Positions 1-8,176 of a stretch of 55,722 bases of DNA are shown here, piece by piece. Made by a program: the position numbers and the translations under genes. Source of the stretch: an uncultured Bacteroidia bacterium (GTDB lineage Bacteria > Bacteroidota > Bacteroidia > Bacteroidales > UBA932); contig CACZZZ010000018.1 of assembly GCA_902785825.1 (NCBI GenBank), positions 1-55,722 of the forward strand, written 5' to 3'. Under the pieces are notes generated by a model. It was not told the origin of the DNA and made no database searches. It saw only the letters and a list, made by a program, of their open reading frames with translations. Each line of letters opens with the position of its first letter. Position 1 is the stretch's first letter.

Positions 1-111
1 AAGCGAAAGTAGCAGCAGCTTACCGTAACTTCGGAAAAGTTGCTGCTACTTGCATATAACTCCGTGTCACTTACACGTACTTCGTCGGATGCTTACTCAT
101 TATCGTCATTA
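1..111. other. intergenic edge, no gene seen
   Basis: No convincing coding frame is seen here. There is a 10-bp perfect inverted repeat (8-17 and 41-50) separated by 23 nt. It could be a weak hairpin, but it is not followed by a T tract and nothing ties it to a neighbouring gene. Confidence 0.3.
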
Positions 112-145
112 ATAATAAAAACGGGGCGGCCGATTGGCCGTCCCG
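112..145 (-). terminator. rho-independent terminator of the susC-susD operon
   Basis: A GC-rich 9-bp stem (123-131 with 136-144, one G-U pair, 4-nt loop) is followed on the minus strand by a T-rich stretch (complement of the A-run ending at 121). It lies about 40 nt beyond the stop codon of the last gene of the minus-strand sus operon, which is where a terminator is expected. Confidence 0.75.
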
Positions 146-154
146 CATTATATA

Positions 155-183
155 GTCATCCTGAGGCCCGAGGGCCGGAGGAG
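155..183 (+). repeat. REP-like dispersed repeat, variant copy
   Basis: Begins GTCATCCTGAG like the copies at 9922-9948 and 23706-23729, but the second half is replaced by a GGCCC/GGGCC hairpin. As with the other two copies it lies within a few bases of a stop codon, here that of the beta-helix lipoprotein gene. Relationship to the other copies is likely but the divergence makes it less certain. Confidence 0.4.
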
Positions 184-186
184 CTA

Positions 187-1920
187 TTACTGTGCCTGGA
201 AGCAACCAACATCAATCTTGCCGTTAGTGATACGAGGATTGCCATTGAGGTCAGTCTCGTACTTCTCCTGCATTTCTTTGATGTTGAGCTCGGTGTCTAT
301 ATTATCCCAGCCACTGTGCTGGACCACGACATCAAGCGTACCAGCGCCTATCGCCGCTCCGACCGGCATGTAATTGCCGCCAAGATATTCTTTAAGAGTC
401 TTATGAGAGACACTTGGGTTCGCGAGCAGTGACTTGGCGTCAGCGTCATTGGCGAGAACGGTATTGCCGACCTGCGCAGTGTTTCCGAAACCATTTTTGC
501 CAGCGATAATGTTGTTGTAGAAAGCACCATCATTGGTGTCGGAGATATTCACGTTCGCCCAAACACCTGAACCGTCTTGCTTGGTAAGGTTACCGACAAT
601 GAGGTTGTTGACAAAGTGGTTCTTACCCCATTCGCGCACAAACAAGGCGGCGCAGTTCGGATTGTAAGTGACGTTACCGTAGATCGTGTTGTTGAAGAGC
701 TTAACGATTACCTTATTGTACACATACACGGCGCTGCAGGCACCATCTCCCTTGGTGGAGACATTGTTCGCGATAAGGCAGTTTGCGATGGAGGCATAAG
801 TCTCGTATCCATAATAGTCTTTACCATCCTCGATTGAGATACCAGCGGCATGGCCAGTGGATGTGTTGTTGGTAATGACGCAATTATATATCTCAATATC
901 AGAAGATTGATCATCCTCTCGTGTCGCGATCGTACCACGGTCAGTGGTATTGTCATGCATGTAGCAGTGATGAACCTTTATAGGGCCGCCGCTGACGCGT
1001 ACAGCTGATCCATGACCACTAAGGGCAAGGCAGTTGCGGATCTCAAGATATGAAATCTCGACTGAACCGTCAAGAGGCATGTCTGAAACAGGATCCTTTC
1101 CGCAGTAGATACCGCGGTTGGTTCCGCCACCATCAATGACTGTAAGGTTGTCCCAGCTTTGCTCGGTGAAGTCGGCGTTCCATCCGCCAGACAGCACTTT
1201 ATTCTTGTTCTTTTCATCAAAGACAATTGTACCATTGAATACAGCTCCTCCCGCGACGCGGATCTCACTATATTCCTTGGCTCCATCGATGGCGGCCTGC
1301 AGGTCCTCACCAGCCTTGACATAAACTGGAGGCACGAGACCGAGCACACCAGAGTAGACCCTGTCACCCTCGGTAGATTCGACATAAGACCAGATGAAAT
1401 AATCCGTTCCCTCGGCGAGTCCAGTCAATTCTCCGACATTGGTTCCCACAGCGGGAGCTCCACTCATAGGAACAACTTTGCCGGCGGCACGGTCATTGGC
1501 AGTACCGTAGATAAGTCCCCAACCAGCGTAGTCGTCGGGGTTTTTAGTCGAAAGAGTAACATTGACCTTCGCTGTGCCGAGACCCTGTCCTTTAAGAGTT
1601 GAAGCGACAGAAGCATCAAGTCCGTGTGCCCTCTGGTTGACGATCGCCTTGTCTTTAGAACCGGCGACTGTAAACTCGGCGCGGCGGATCTTACCGGAGG
1701 TGTTTCGCCTCACAGTGAAGCTGCCATTCCCGTTGGAGGTGATCCAATTATAGTCACCGTCAGGAGTCACATTGCCCGAGATCCCGTTGATGGTGAAGGT
1801 CGAGGGCTGGTAGTCCACGATGATCCTGTAAGGATTCTGGTAGAACACCTCGCCTTTCTCCTCACAACCGGCAAGGAGAAGCAGGGCGGCACCCATTATC
1901 GCGTAAAATATCTTTTTCAT
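187..1920 (-). CDS. lipoprotein with BACON/FN3-like modules and a predicted right-handed beta-helix
   Basis: 577 residues. A lipoprotein signal is clear (hydrophobic run ending LLLLAGC, Cys19). Residues ~30-100 look like a BACON-type Ig module, ~105-200 like a fibronectin III module. Residues ~205-560 contain the repeated short Asn/Gly-rich strands typical of parallel beta-helix proteins (for example IEIYNCVITNNTS and FNNTIYGN). It is the third gene of the sus operon, 30 nt after susD, in the position where SusE/SusF-type surface glycan-binding proteins usually sit. It is therefore probably a surface-exposed binding or lyase-like protein. Beta-helix proteins include polysaccharide lyases, but no catalytic site could be assigned, so enzymatic activity is unproven. 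Confidence 0.75.
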   Translation of the reverse strand: MKKIFYAIMGAALLLLAGCEEKGEVFYQNPYRIIVDYQPSTFTINGISGNVTPDGDYNWITSNGNGSFTVRRNTSGKIRRAEFTVAGSKDKAIVNQRAHGLDASVASTLKGQGLGTAKVNVTLSTKNPDDYAGWGLIYGTANDRAAGKVVPMSGAPAVGTNVGELTGLAEGTDYFIWSYVESTEGDRVYSGVLGLVPPVYVKAGEDLQAAIDGAKEYSEIRVAGGAVFNGTIVFDEKNKNKVLSGGWNADFTEQSWDNLTVIDGGGTNRGIYCGKDPVSDMPLDGSVEISYLEIRNCLALSGHGSAVRVSGGPIKVHHCYMHDNTTDRGTIATREDDQSSDIEIYNCVITNNTSTGHAAGISIEDGKDYYGYETYASIANCLIANNVSTKGDGACSAVYVYNKVIVKLFNNTIYGNVTYNPNCAALFVREWGKNHFVNNLIVGNLTKQDGSGVWANVNISDTNDGAFYNNIIAGKNGFGNTAQVGNTVLANDADAKSLLANPSVSHKTLKEYLGGNYMPVGAAIGAGTLDVVVQHSGWDNIDTELNIKEMQEKYETDLNGNPRITNGKIDVGCFQAQ

Positions 1921-1950
1921 GCTTTATTAATCTTATTTAAAGTCATCAAA

Positions 1951-3654
1951 CTAGCGCCAGGACGGAGGGTTCTGCAAGGCACCGTTAGCCTTGGTGATCT
2001 CGTCGGTAGGATAAGGGAAGGTCAGGCACTGGTCTCTCCAGACCTTGACAGGGCTCTGGTAGTCCTCGTAAGGGCCAACAGTGTAGGGAGACTCAGGGTT
2101 CATCCGATCCTCATAGTGACGCACCCTCGGATGAGAGTTGAGCTCGTTGAGGGCGAGGGCCTTGATCTCAGGATTTCCAGAGATAGCCCACCTCTTGCAG
2201 TCGAAAGCGTGGTCGGCGGAGAACTCGAAAGCGAGCTCGCAGCGGCGCTCGTGATAAAGGTCAGTCCAAGTGGCAGGACCATCGAGAGGCTTAAGGTGAC
2301 TGCGGACGCGGATCTTGTTGATGTCGGTCGCGGCGGCTGCGGCATTGCCCAGGGCGAGGTTAGCCTCGGCGCGGAGAAGCAAGCAGTCAGCGAAGCGGAC
2401 GATAGGCCACATAACCTGAGTGACAGGCCAGTTACCATTGTCGAGAACGGTCGTGCCAACGCAGTTGGCGGGCTCGAATGCCTCCATGTACTTGTTGCAC
2501 TGGAAACCAACCTCAATGTTGACCGGAGAGTAGTAGCGCATCTTCTCACCGAAATAAGTGAATTCGTCGTTGTACTCAAGGATGGTCTTGGCAAGACGCT
2601 CGTTCTTGGTGTCCTGATAGTCAGAGACGCCGTCACCGTTGGTGTCCTCATTATCCTTCGCCATTTCTTCGTAGAGGTCATAGGAAGGGTGGATCTGGCC
2701 CCAGCCGTTGAACTTGCCCCAGCCCTTGTCCTCGAGCATGACACCGGTAAGCTCAACACCACCGTTACCGGTGTAGTCAGCACCACCTGTTCCGGGAATA
2801 CCCCAGCAGTACTCCTTATTGTAGAAGCCCTTGCTGAAATCCGGGGAGAAGAGGTCGGCGAAATTGTCCACCAGCCCGCGGCCATATTGGTTCTCAAGAC
2901 GGTTCACACAGTCGATGACATTGCTCCACTGTGAGCTGTCCCACATGGCCCAGTAAGCGTAAGCCTTGGCCATAAGGGCGGCGGCGGACTGCTTGCAGGC
3001 GCGGCCGAGGTCAGCCGTGGAGTACTCCTCAACGCGAGGGAGGATCTCCTCAGCCTTCTTCAGGTCGGAGACGATGTAGGCGTAGTTGTCGGTCACAGAA
3101 GGGAGCTGCGGGGGGATGGTGTAGTTGTAACCACCCTCGACATCCTCGTATGCCACGAAGGGAACACCGAGCTCCTTGGTGCCGTAGCGGTAGGCGGCGA
3201 GCAGGTGATACTGCGCGCGAAGGAAGTAACCCTCACCGAGTACCCTGGTCTCAACAGGAGTGAGGCCTTCCTTGGCCTGTTTGGTGAGAAGAGAATTGAC
3301 CACCCAGTTGGCCTTGGGAATGCCGTAACGGTTGTAGATCCTGTTCCAAGTGTCAAGAATACAGGACTCGTTGCCGGTGTAGCTCAAAGTGGCGAGGCTC
3401 GGGAAACCACGGGTCTTGCCCCATACCATATCGTTAGCGCAAGCCTGCTCCCAGTAGATCTCACGGCTGAACATTCCGTCCCTCTCGAAGAGGCCGTAGT
3501 AGCAGTTCTCAATAGCACCATTGGCCTGTTCGTCGGAAAGGAAGAAGTTGTCCTGGGCGATAGTTCCCTGGGAAGTGTAATCCAAGAAATTATCGCAAGA
3601 GGCGAAAGTGAGGGCGCAGAGAGCGGCAAAAGCTATATAAATGTACTTTTTCAT
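1951..3654 (-). CDS. susD: SusD/RagB family outer-membrane lipoprotein
   Basis: 567 residues with a lipoprotein signal (Cys20, ...LTFASC) followed by the SusD-type N-terminus (DNFLD near residue 21) and a C-terminal RagB/SusD region ending in the usual short loop-rich tail (PYPTDEI, NPPSW). SusD proteins cap the SusC barrel on the cell surface and hold the glycan ligand before import. The gene starts 20 nt downstream of susC and is co-transcribed with it. Its expression therefore depends on the same invertible promoter segment as susC. The family assignment is firm; the ligand cannot be read from the sequence, although the neighbouring GH92 and phosphatase genes suggest a mannose-containing, possibly phosphorylated, glycan. 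Confidence 0.93.
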   Translation of the reverse strand: MKKYIYIAFAALCALTFASCDNFLDYTSQGTIAQDNFFLSDEQANGAIENCYYGLFERDGMFSREIYWEQACANDMVWGKTRGFPSLATLSYTGNESCILDTWNRIYNRYGIPKANWVVNSLLTKQAKEGLTPVETRVLGEGYFLRAQYHLLAAYRYGTKELGVPFVAYEDVEGGYNYTIPPQLPSVTDNYAYIVSDLKKAEEILPRVEEYSTADLGRACKQSAAALMAKAYAYWAMWDSSQWSNVIDCVNRLENQYGRGLVDNFADLFSPDFSKGFYNKEYCWGIPGTGGADYTGNGGVELTGVMLEDKGWGKFNGWGQIHPSYDLYEEMAKDNEDTNGDGVSDYQDTKNERLAKTILEYNDEFTYFGEKMRYYSPVNIEVGFQCNKYMEAFEPANCVGTTVLDNGNWPVTQVMWPIVRFADCLLLRAEANLALGNAAAAATDINKIRVRSHLKPLDGPATWTDLYHERRCELAFEFSADHAFDCKRWAISGNPEIKALALNELNSHPRVRHYEDRMNPESPYTVGPYEDYQSPVKVWRDQCLTFPYPTDEITKANGALQNPPSWR

Positions 3655-3674
3655 ATCTAATGTCCTCCTAAATA

Positions 3675-6600
3675 TTAGTAGTTGAGTTTCACACCGAAGG
3701 CGAAAATCTTGTGGACCGGGTAGGTCAGGGTGTCATATCCGCCGACCTCAGGATCCATTCCGGAATACTTGGTGAAAGTGAAGAGGTTCTCACCGGAGAA
3801 GTAAACGTTGCAAGAAGAGTTCCTCTCGGCGAAGTGAGGCAGACGGCGCATGAGCTTGGTGATGTCGTAACCGACAGTCAAGTTCTTGACGCGGAGGTAG
3901 CTACCATCCTCGAGATACCATCCTGAAGGGGTGGCGAGGTTGGAGTTCGGGTCGTTCCTGGAAAGGATCGGAATCGTGGAATCACGGTTCTCAGGACTCC
4001 ATGCGTTGAGAATCTCCTTGGCGCGGCTGAAGTTACCCTCGACATCGGCGAGGATGAGCTGCTTGGCCATGTAGGCGATCTTGTTGCCGGCCACGCCCTG
4101 AAGCATGAGGTCAACATTGAGATTCTTCCAAGTGAATCCGCCGGAAAGGGCGAAAGTGTACTTCGGAGTCGGGTTTCCAAGATAAACACGGTCCTCGGTG
4201 CTGATCTTGCCATCCCCATTCACGTCGGTGAACTTGAGGTCGCCCGGGCGGGCACCAGGCTGGATGAGCTTGCCGTCCTTCTGGTGGTCATAGATGTCCT
4301 CCATGCTCTGGAATATGCCCTCGTAAGGAATCATATAGAAGGAGTTGATAGGCTGGCCTACCTCACTGCGGTAGATAGCGGTGGTCTCAAGACCGTATCC
4401 GCCACCACCGACCCAAGGAGCGGAGTTACCGTCGGAATCGAACACACCGGTGTTGATGACGCGGTTGCGGTTGTAGGCGATGTTGCCGGTCACATAGTAA
4501 TTGAAGTCCTTGCTGACCTTGTCCCTCCAGGTGGCGACGAACTCGATACCACGGTTGTTGATCTCACCGAGGTTGATCTGACGGGGGTTGATACCCATGT
4601 AGGTCGGCCAATCCATCGTCTGGGACTGGATAAGGTTGAAGGTCTTCTTATTATAAAGGTCGAGGGACATAGAGAGACGATCCTTGAAGAGGTCGATATC
4701 GAGACCGAGGTCAACCTGCTCCGAAGTCTCCCAGGTCAGTTCCTGGTTGAAGGCGGTGGTAAGGGACCATGTGACACCTCTCATGATACCACCGTTTCCG
4801 CCACCGGTACGGCCAGCCATCCTATTGTCGGTGTTGTCACCCATCTGGCTGAGGGACGGGGACTTATAGTTCGGACCGATGGAACCGAGGTTACCGACGC
4901 GACCCCAAGAGGCCCTGATCTTCACGAGGTTGATGTTGTCGCTCTTCGGGAAGAAAGGCTCGCTGGAGATCTTCCACGCGCCTGTGACAGCGGGGAAGTC
5001 ACCGTAGTTGTGTCCGAGAGGCAGACGGCCGGCGTAGTCACGACGCCAGGAGGCGGTGAAGAAGTAACGGTCGTCGAAGCTGTAGGATCCACGGGCGACG
5101 AAAGCGATGTTGGCATCGGGGCCGCTGTAGTAGTCTGTAGGGATACCGTAGCTGCCGGCGAAGGCCAAATACTGCATAGAAGGAGCCTCAATGTCGAAAG
5201 AGGAGGCGCCGACGCTGAATCCCCTTCCCCAGTTACGGTTGAGAGTGACAGCGCCAAGGGCTCCGACAGTGTGCTTGCCGAAGGTACGGTCATAGGTGAG
5301 GGTGGCCTCATTGCGCCAGCTGTCACTGCGAGAGGCACTCTCGCTTAGGGAGTTGGTAAGGCTGGGCTTACCAATCTCAGGGCGCTTCGGAGAGAAGCTC
5401 TTGGATAGACCGTGACCGATATTGTAAGAGAACTGGTCGACGAACTTGAGGCCCTTGACTATGTTGGCGATCTCAAGGCCGGTGGTTGACCAGAAGCTGA
5501 TGCCGTGGCCGTACTGGTTGTCTGCGAGAAGGAGACGAAGAGGGTTCACGGCGTCACCGTGGAGACCTGCGAAGTTGCTGCCGTACTGGGCGGCATAGGC
5601 GGGATCCTCAGTGGTGGTACCTCCGAATGAGCCGGCGTAAGGGCCCGCGGTGGCGTAAGCCTCAGCGGACGGCGGCATGTAGAGGGCTGAGAGGATGGTT
5701 CCGGTGTGGCTGGAACCGGTGTCTGTGCCGCGGCTCTTGCCGTCGGAGAAGTGGATGTTCTCGGTGATCTTTATCCACTTGTTCATCTGGTACTGGCCGT
5801 TGTAGCGGACACCGAGGCTTCTGGAGAACGTTCCGACAAGGACGCCGGGGTTGTCGCTGAAGGTGAAGGTGAGACGGCTCTTGAGGGCGTCGGTACCGTA
5901 GTTGAGGGTGGCTGTGTGACGCTGGTAGAGGGCGTCGCGGAAGATCTCGTCCATCCAGTCGGTGCGGGTGGTGGCGATCCAGGGGTTGACGCTGGGGTTC
6001 CAACCTGTGTCAAGGTTTATACCAGCGTTAGCTGAGGAGATAGTCCTCATCTGGATCTCCTCCTCGGCGGTCAGACACTCGGGGAGGTTGCTGGCGTGGC
6101 GGATACCGGTGACGAGGTCATACTCGACATGGATACCGTTGCTGGCCTTCTTGGTGGTGACGATGATAACACCACCGGCTCCTGAGGAGGCTCCGTAGAT
6201 AGCCGCGGAGGCCGCATCCTTCAGGACGACGATGCTCTCGATGTCGTTCATTGAGGTGATAGGGCCGCCGGGGACACCATCAACTACCCAAAGGACACCG
6301 TCACCGTTACGGGAACCTTGTCCACGGATAAGGATTCCGGGGCCGCTGGTAGGCGAACCGTTGGAGTAGGAAACGACCACACCAGGGATCTGGCCCTGGA
6401 GCATACCGGTCGTGCTGGTGACAGGACGTCCGGCGAGTTTCTCAGGATTGCTGACGATACCCACCGAGGCGGACAGGTCCTTCTTCTTGGTCTGGGCACC
6501 GTAACCCAGGGCGACCGCCTCCTGAAGCATCTCGGCGTCCTCAGCGAGGACGATGTCGATGACCGAGCGGCCGTTGACGTTCACATTCTGAGTCGCATAG

Positions 6601-6827
6601 CCAAGGCATGAGACTTCCAGGACAGCATTTGAGGGAACTGTGATGGAATAATTACCATTCACATCCGTGACAGCGTTAGCTCCGCCGGAGAGCACGACGG
6701 CACCCACGACGGGGCCTGTGGCATCCTTGACGGTTCCGCGCACTGTCACATTCTGGGCAAATGCTCCAATTGTTGACACCAGGCAAATGAGCGTGGTGAA
6801 CAAACATAACAGTTTTTTGGAATGCAT
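3675..6827 (-). CDS. susC: SusC/RagA TonB-linked outer-membrane transporter, N-terminus on an invertible segment
   Basis: 1050 residues. Signal peptide ~1-25 (cleavage after AFA). CarboxypepD_reg-like domain ~26-105, a TonB-box-like stretch near AVALGYGAQ (~105), plug domain ~115-230 (LQGQIPGVVV, IRGQGS, VLKDAASAAIYG), then the beta-barrel to a terminal aromatic-rich strand (FGVKLNY). It imports oligosaccharides in a TonB-dependent way with SusD. Codons 43-56 are encoded by one copy of a perfect 43-bp inverted repeat whose partner lies at 8134-8176 beyond a recombinase gene. Inversion would replace the first 42 codons, including the signal peptide, so the gene is intact only in the orientation shown. 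The ATG start is supported by the signal peptide and a TATCTTTG box about 85 nt upstream. Confidence 0.95.
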   Translation of the reverse strand: MHSKKLLCLFTTLICLVSTIGAFAQNVTVRGTVKDATGPVVGAVVLSGGANAVTDVNGNYSITVPSNAVLEVSCLGYATQNVNVNGRSVIDIVLAEDAEMLQEAVALGYGAQTKKKDLSASVGIVSNPEKLAGRPVTSTTGMLQGQIPGVVVSYSNGSPTSGPGILIRGQGSRNGDGVLWVVDGVPGGPITSMNDIESIVVLKDAASAAIYGASSGAGGVIIVTTKKASNGIHVEYDLVTGIRHASNLPECLTAEEEIQMRTISSANAGINLDTGWNPSVNPWIATTRTDWMDEIFRDALYQRHTATLNYGTDALKSRLTFTFSDNPGVLVGTFSRSLGVRYNGQYQMNKWIKITENIHFSDGKSRGTDTGSSHTGTILSALYMPPSAEAYATAGPYAGSFGGTTTEDPAYAAQYGSNFAGLHGDAVNPLRLLLADNQYGHGISFWSTTGLEIANIVKGLKFVDQFSYNIGHGLSKSFSPKRPEIGKPSLTNSLSESASRSDSWRNEATLTYDRTFGKHTVGALGAVTLNRNWGRGFSVGASSFDIEAPSMQYLAFAGSYGIPTDYYSGPDANIAFVARGSYSFDDRYFFTASWRRDYAGRLPLGHNYGDFPAVTGAWKISSEPFFPKSDNINLVKIRASWGRVGNLGSIGPNYKSPSLSQMGDNTDNRMAGRTGGGNGGIMRGVTWSLTTAFNQELTWETSEQVDLGLDIDLFKDRLSMSLDLYNKKTFNLIQSQTMDWPTYMGINPRQINLGEINNRGIEFVATWRDKVSKDFNYYVTGNIAYNRNRVINTGVFDSDGNSAPWVGGGGYGLETTAIYRSEVGQPINSFYMIPYEGIFQSMEDIYDHQKDGKLIQPGARPGDLKFTDVNGDGKISTEDRVYLGNPTPKYTFALSGGFTWKNLNVDLMLQGVAGNKIAYMAKQLILADVEGNFSRAKEILNAWSPENRDSTIPILSRNDPNSNLATPSGWYLEDGSYLRVKNLTVGYDITKLMRRLPHFAERNSSCNVYFSGENLFTFTKYSGMDPEVGGYDTLTYPVHKIFAFGVKLNY
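6659..6701 (-). repeat. left inverted repeat of the invertible segment (inside susC)
   Basis: 43 bp, identical to the reverse complement of 8134-8176; the match stops abruptly at both ends. It encodes susC residues 43-56 and contains a short inner palindrome, CTCCG-C-CGGAG. Perfect identity between a coding segment and a noncoding segment 1.4 kb away, around a recombinase gene, is the signature of a site-specific crossover site. Confidence 0.9.
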
Positions 6828-6912
6828 GTTTAACTAATTAATTGGTTTGGTAAAATATGTATAGTTCAATTCAGTGTTATCAATAACCCATAAAACCGCA
6901 TATAGCAACAAA

Positions 6913-6920
6913 CAAAGATA
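6913..6920 (-). promoter_or_regulatory. susC -7 promoter element (TATCTTTG)
   Basis: The minus strand reads TATCTTTG, a perfect match to the Bacteroidota TAnnTTTG -7 consensus, and would give a leader of about 80 nt. A good -33 TTG is not visible at the usual distance. The element is inside the invertible segment, so inversion would point it away from susC. Confidence 0.6.
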
Positions 6921-7070
6921 TAAAAACGGTTTTCGTTCATAACGGCATTTTGCGTATTACTTTTCTTAAAAAGCGCAAAACATGGTTCGTACTGCCCTAA
7001 AAAAGCCAATTTTTTGTCTTTCTTGCCAAAAAAGTTCCTTTTCGATGAATTATTGGACATAGCCTTGTTT

Positions 7071-7120
7071 TAGTTATAATTTATTACTAATTATTGCGTT
7101 TAAGTTAAAACTTATAACTA
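7071..7120. promoter_or_regulatory. 9-bp inverted repeat upstream of the recombinase
   Basis: TAGTTATAA (7071-7079) and TTATAACTA (7112-7120) form a perfect inverted repeat with a 32-nt spacer, ending 25 nt before the recombinase start. It could be an operator or accessory recombinase-binding site; the AT richness means chance is not excluded. Confidence 0.3.
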
Positions 7121-7145
7121 AGGAATATATTTCCAATAAATAGTC

Positions 7146-8072
7146 ATGAAAAAGATTCTGTTCGAGGAAGTTTGCCGTATCTGGGAAGCGGAAAAGTCTA
7201 AGGAGGTGAAAGCATCTTCGCTTGCCGCTTATTCCCTTATCGTCGAGCGACAACTGCTTCCACGGTTCAGGACCCTCGAGGATATCACCCCGGAATCCGT
7301 TCAGGGCATGATTGAAGAAGATGCCCGTAGAGGACTGAAAACCAACACAATAAAGAGTGTCATCCTGGTTATCAAGATGATTATAAAGTTCTGCGAGAGA
7401 CGTGGTTGGCTGGAACGGAGGGACTACACTCTCCGCATACCGCGGCATGGCGCCTGGTCTGACCCGCAGACTCTCTCGACGGAAGAGGAGAAGGCTTTCG
7501 TAAATTGGTTGAAAGACCATCCGACCCGACTCAATCTTGGTTTGTTGATTTGCGCGTTTTGTGGATTGAGGATTGGAGAGGTTTGTGCTCTTCGGTGGGA
7601 AGACATCGACTTGGGACGCAAGGTCATGCAGGTAAAGAGGACTGTTTACAGAATATACGATCCGAGGGGGAAACCTAAGAAATCAAAGCTCGTGATCGGC
7701 TCTCCCAAGACCGGAACATCCTGGCGGGAAATACCGATAGCTGACTTTCTGGCCGAAATGATCAGGAATATTCATAAAAAAGGAAAAGACAAAAATGATG
7801 ATTACGTGCTTTCGGGAGACGCCTCGCCGACAGATCCACAGAACGTCAGGAATAATTTCAGCAGAGTATTGAATACTCTTGGATTCCCCGCAAGAAAAGT
7901 ACATAGCCTGCGACATACTTTCGCGACCCGTTGCCTGGAAAGCAAATGCGACTACAAGACACTAAGCACTCTTCTCGGACATTCAAATGTGACGACGACA
8001 CTTAACATCTACGCGCACCCCGATATCAATCAAAAGAGAAAATGCATAGAAGACATGATTAAGATAATTTAA
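7146..8072 (+). CDS. tyrosine site-specific recombinase (probable susC invertase)
   Basis: 308 residues, the usual length of XerC/XerD-type recombinases. N-terminal core-binding (SAM-like) domain ~1-100, catalytic domain ~105-305. The catalytic set is complete: Arg142 (CGLRIGEV), a likely Lys188 in the beta-hairpin (SPKTGT), His253 and Arg256 (HSLRH), His279 (LLGHSN) and nucleophile Tyr289 (NIYAHP). The gene lies between the two 43-bp inverted repeats and is divergent from susC, so it very likely catalyses the inversion that carries it. It lacks the longer N-terminal arm region of the element integrase at 51480. In the flipped orientation it would point toward susC and could be read in the same transcript. 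Confidence 0.93.
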   Translation: MKKILFEEVCRIWEAEKSKEVKASSLAAYSLIVERQLLPRFRTLEDITPESVQGMIEEDARRGLKTNTIKSVILVIKMIIKFCERRGWLERRDYTLRIPRHGAWSDPQTLSTEEEKAFVNWLKDHPTRLNLGLLICAFCGLRIGEVCALRWEDIDLGRKVMQVKRTVYRIYDPRGKPKKSKLVIGSPKTGTSWREIPIADFLAEMIRNIHKKGKDKNDDYVLSGDASPTDPQNVRNNFSRVLNTLGFPARKVHSLRHTFATRCLESKCDYKTLSTLLGHSNVTTTLNIYAHPDINQKRKCIEDMIKII

Positions 8073-8085
8073 GGTCCGATAGATC

Positions 8086-8116
8086 AATTAATTGGAATTT
8101 ATAAATCCAATTAATT
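8086..8116. other. AT-rich hairpin between recombinase and right inverted repeat
   Basis: An 11-bp perfect stem (8086-8096 with 8106-8116) with a 9-nt loop. No T tract follows, so it is a weak terminator candidate. The motif AATTAATTGG in each arm also occurs upstream of susC at 6836-6845, near the other end of the segment, so an accessory recombinase site is an alternative. Confidence 0.4.
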
Positions 8117-8133
8117 ATCAAAACATGTTTTCC

Positions 8134-8176
8134 GCCGTCGTGCTCTCCGGCGGAGCTAACGCTGTCACGGATGTGA
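8134..8176 (+). repeat. right inverted repeat of the invertible segment
   Basis: Exact reverse complement of 6659-6701. It directly abuts the stop codon of the nuclease/phosphodiesterase gene at 8177. On the plus strand an ATG at 8125-8127 reads through the repeat in the same frame as susC, so in the flipped state it would be the first ATG of the remaining susC frame. Confidence 0.9.

Larger units (their letters stand above)
6828..7145. other. divergent control region between susC and the recombinase
   Basis: This 318-bp AT-rich gap lies wholly within the invertible segment. It holds the minus-strand susC -7 box (6913-6920), the AATTAATTGG motif at 6836-6845 that recurs in the hairpin beyond the recombinase, and a 9-bp inverted repeat (7071-7079/7112-7120) just upstream of the recombinase. 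A 64-codon minus-strand open frame (6866-7060) has no recognisable features and is not called as a gene. Confidence 0.6.
6659..8176. mobile_element. predicted invertible DNA switch controlling susC
   Basis: Segment of 1518 bp bounded by the 43-bp inverted repeats. The interior (6702-8133) carries the first 42 susC codons, the susC promoter and a divergently transcribed tyrosine recombinase. Flipping between the repeats would exchange what lies upstream of susC codon 43. Recombinase-driven inversions at susC/susD loci are established in Bacteroides fragilis. In this locus the recombinase, promoter and signal-peptide-coding part all travel together on the segment. The repeat and gene layout are seen directly; actual inversion is inferred. 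Confidence 0.82.

Noticed and set aside
8..50. 10-bp inverted repeat at the window start
   Set aside because: Long loop, no T tract and no neighbour to assign it to.
1624..2934. Long plus-strand open frame over the susD and lipoprotein genes
   Set aside because: Antisense shadow of strongly coding minus-strand genes, with no domain or start features.
4284..5348. Long plus-strand open frame opposite susC
   Set aside because: Low-complexity antisense translation caused by susC codon bias.
6866..7060. 64-codon minus-strand frame in the switch control region
   Set aside because: Covers the susC promoter, has no features and AT-rich random composition.
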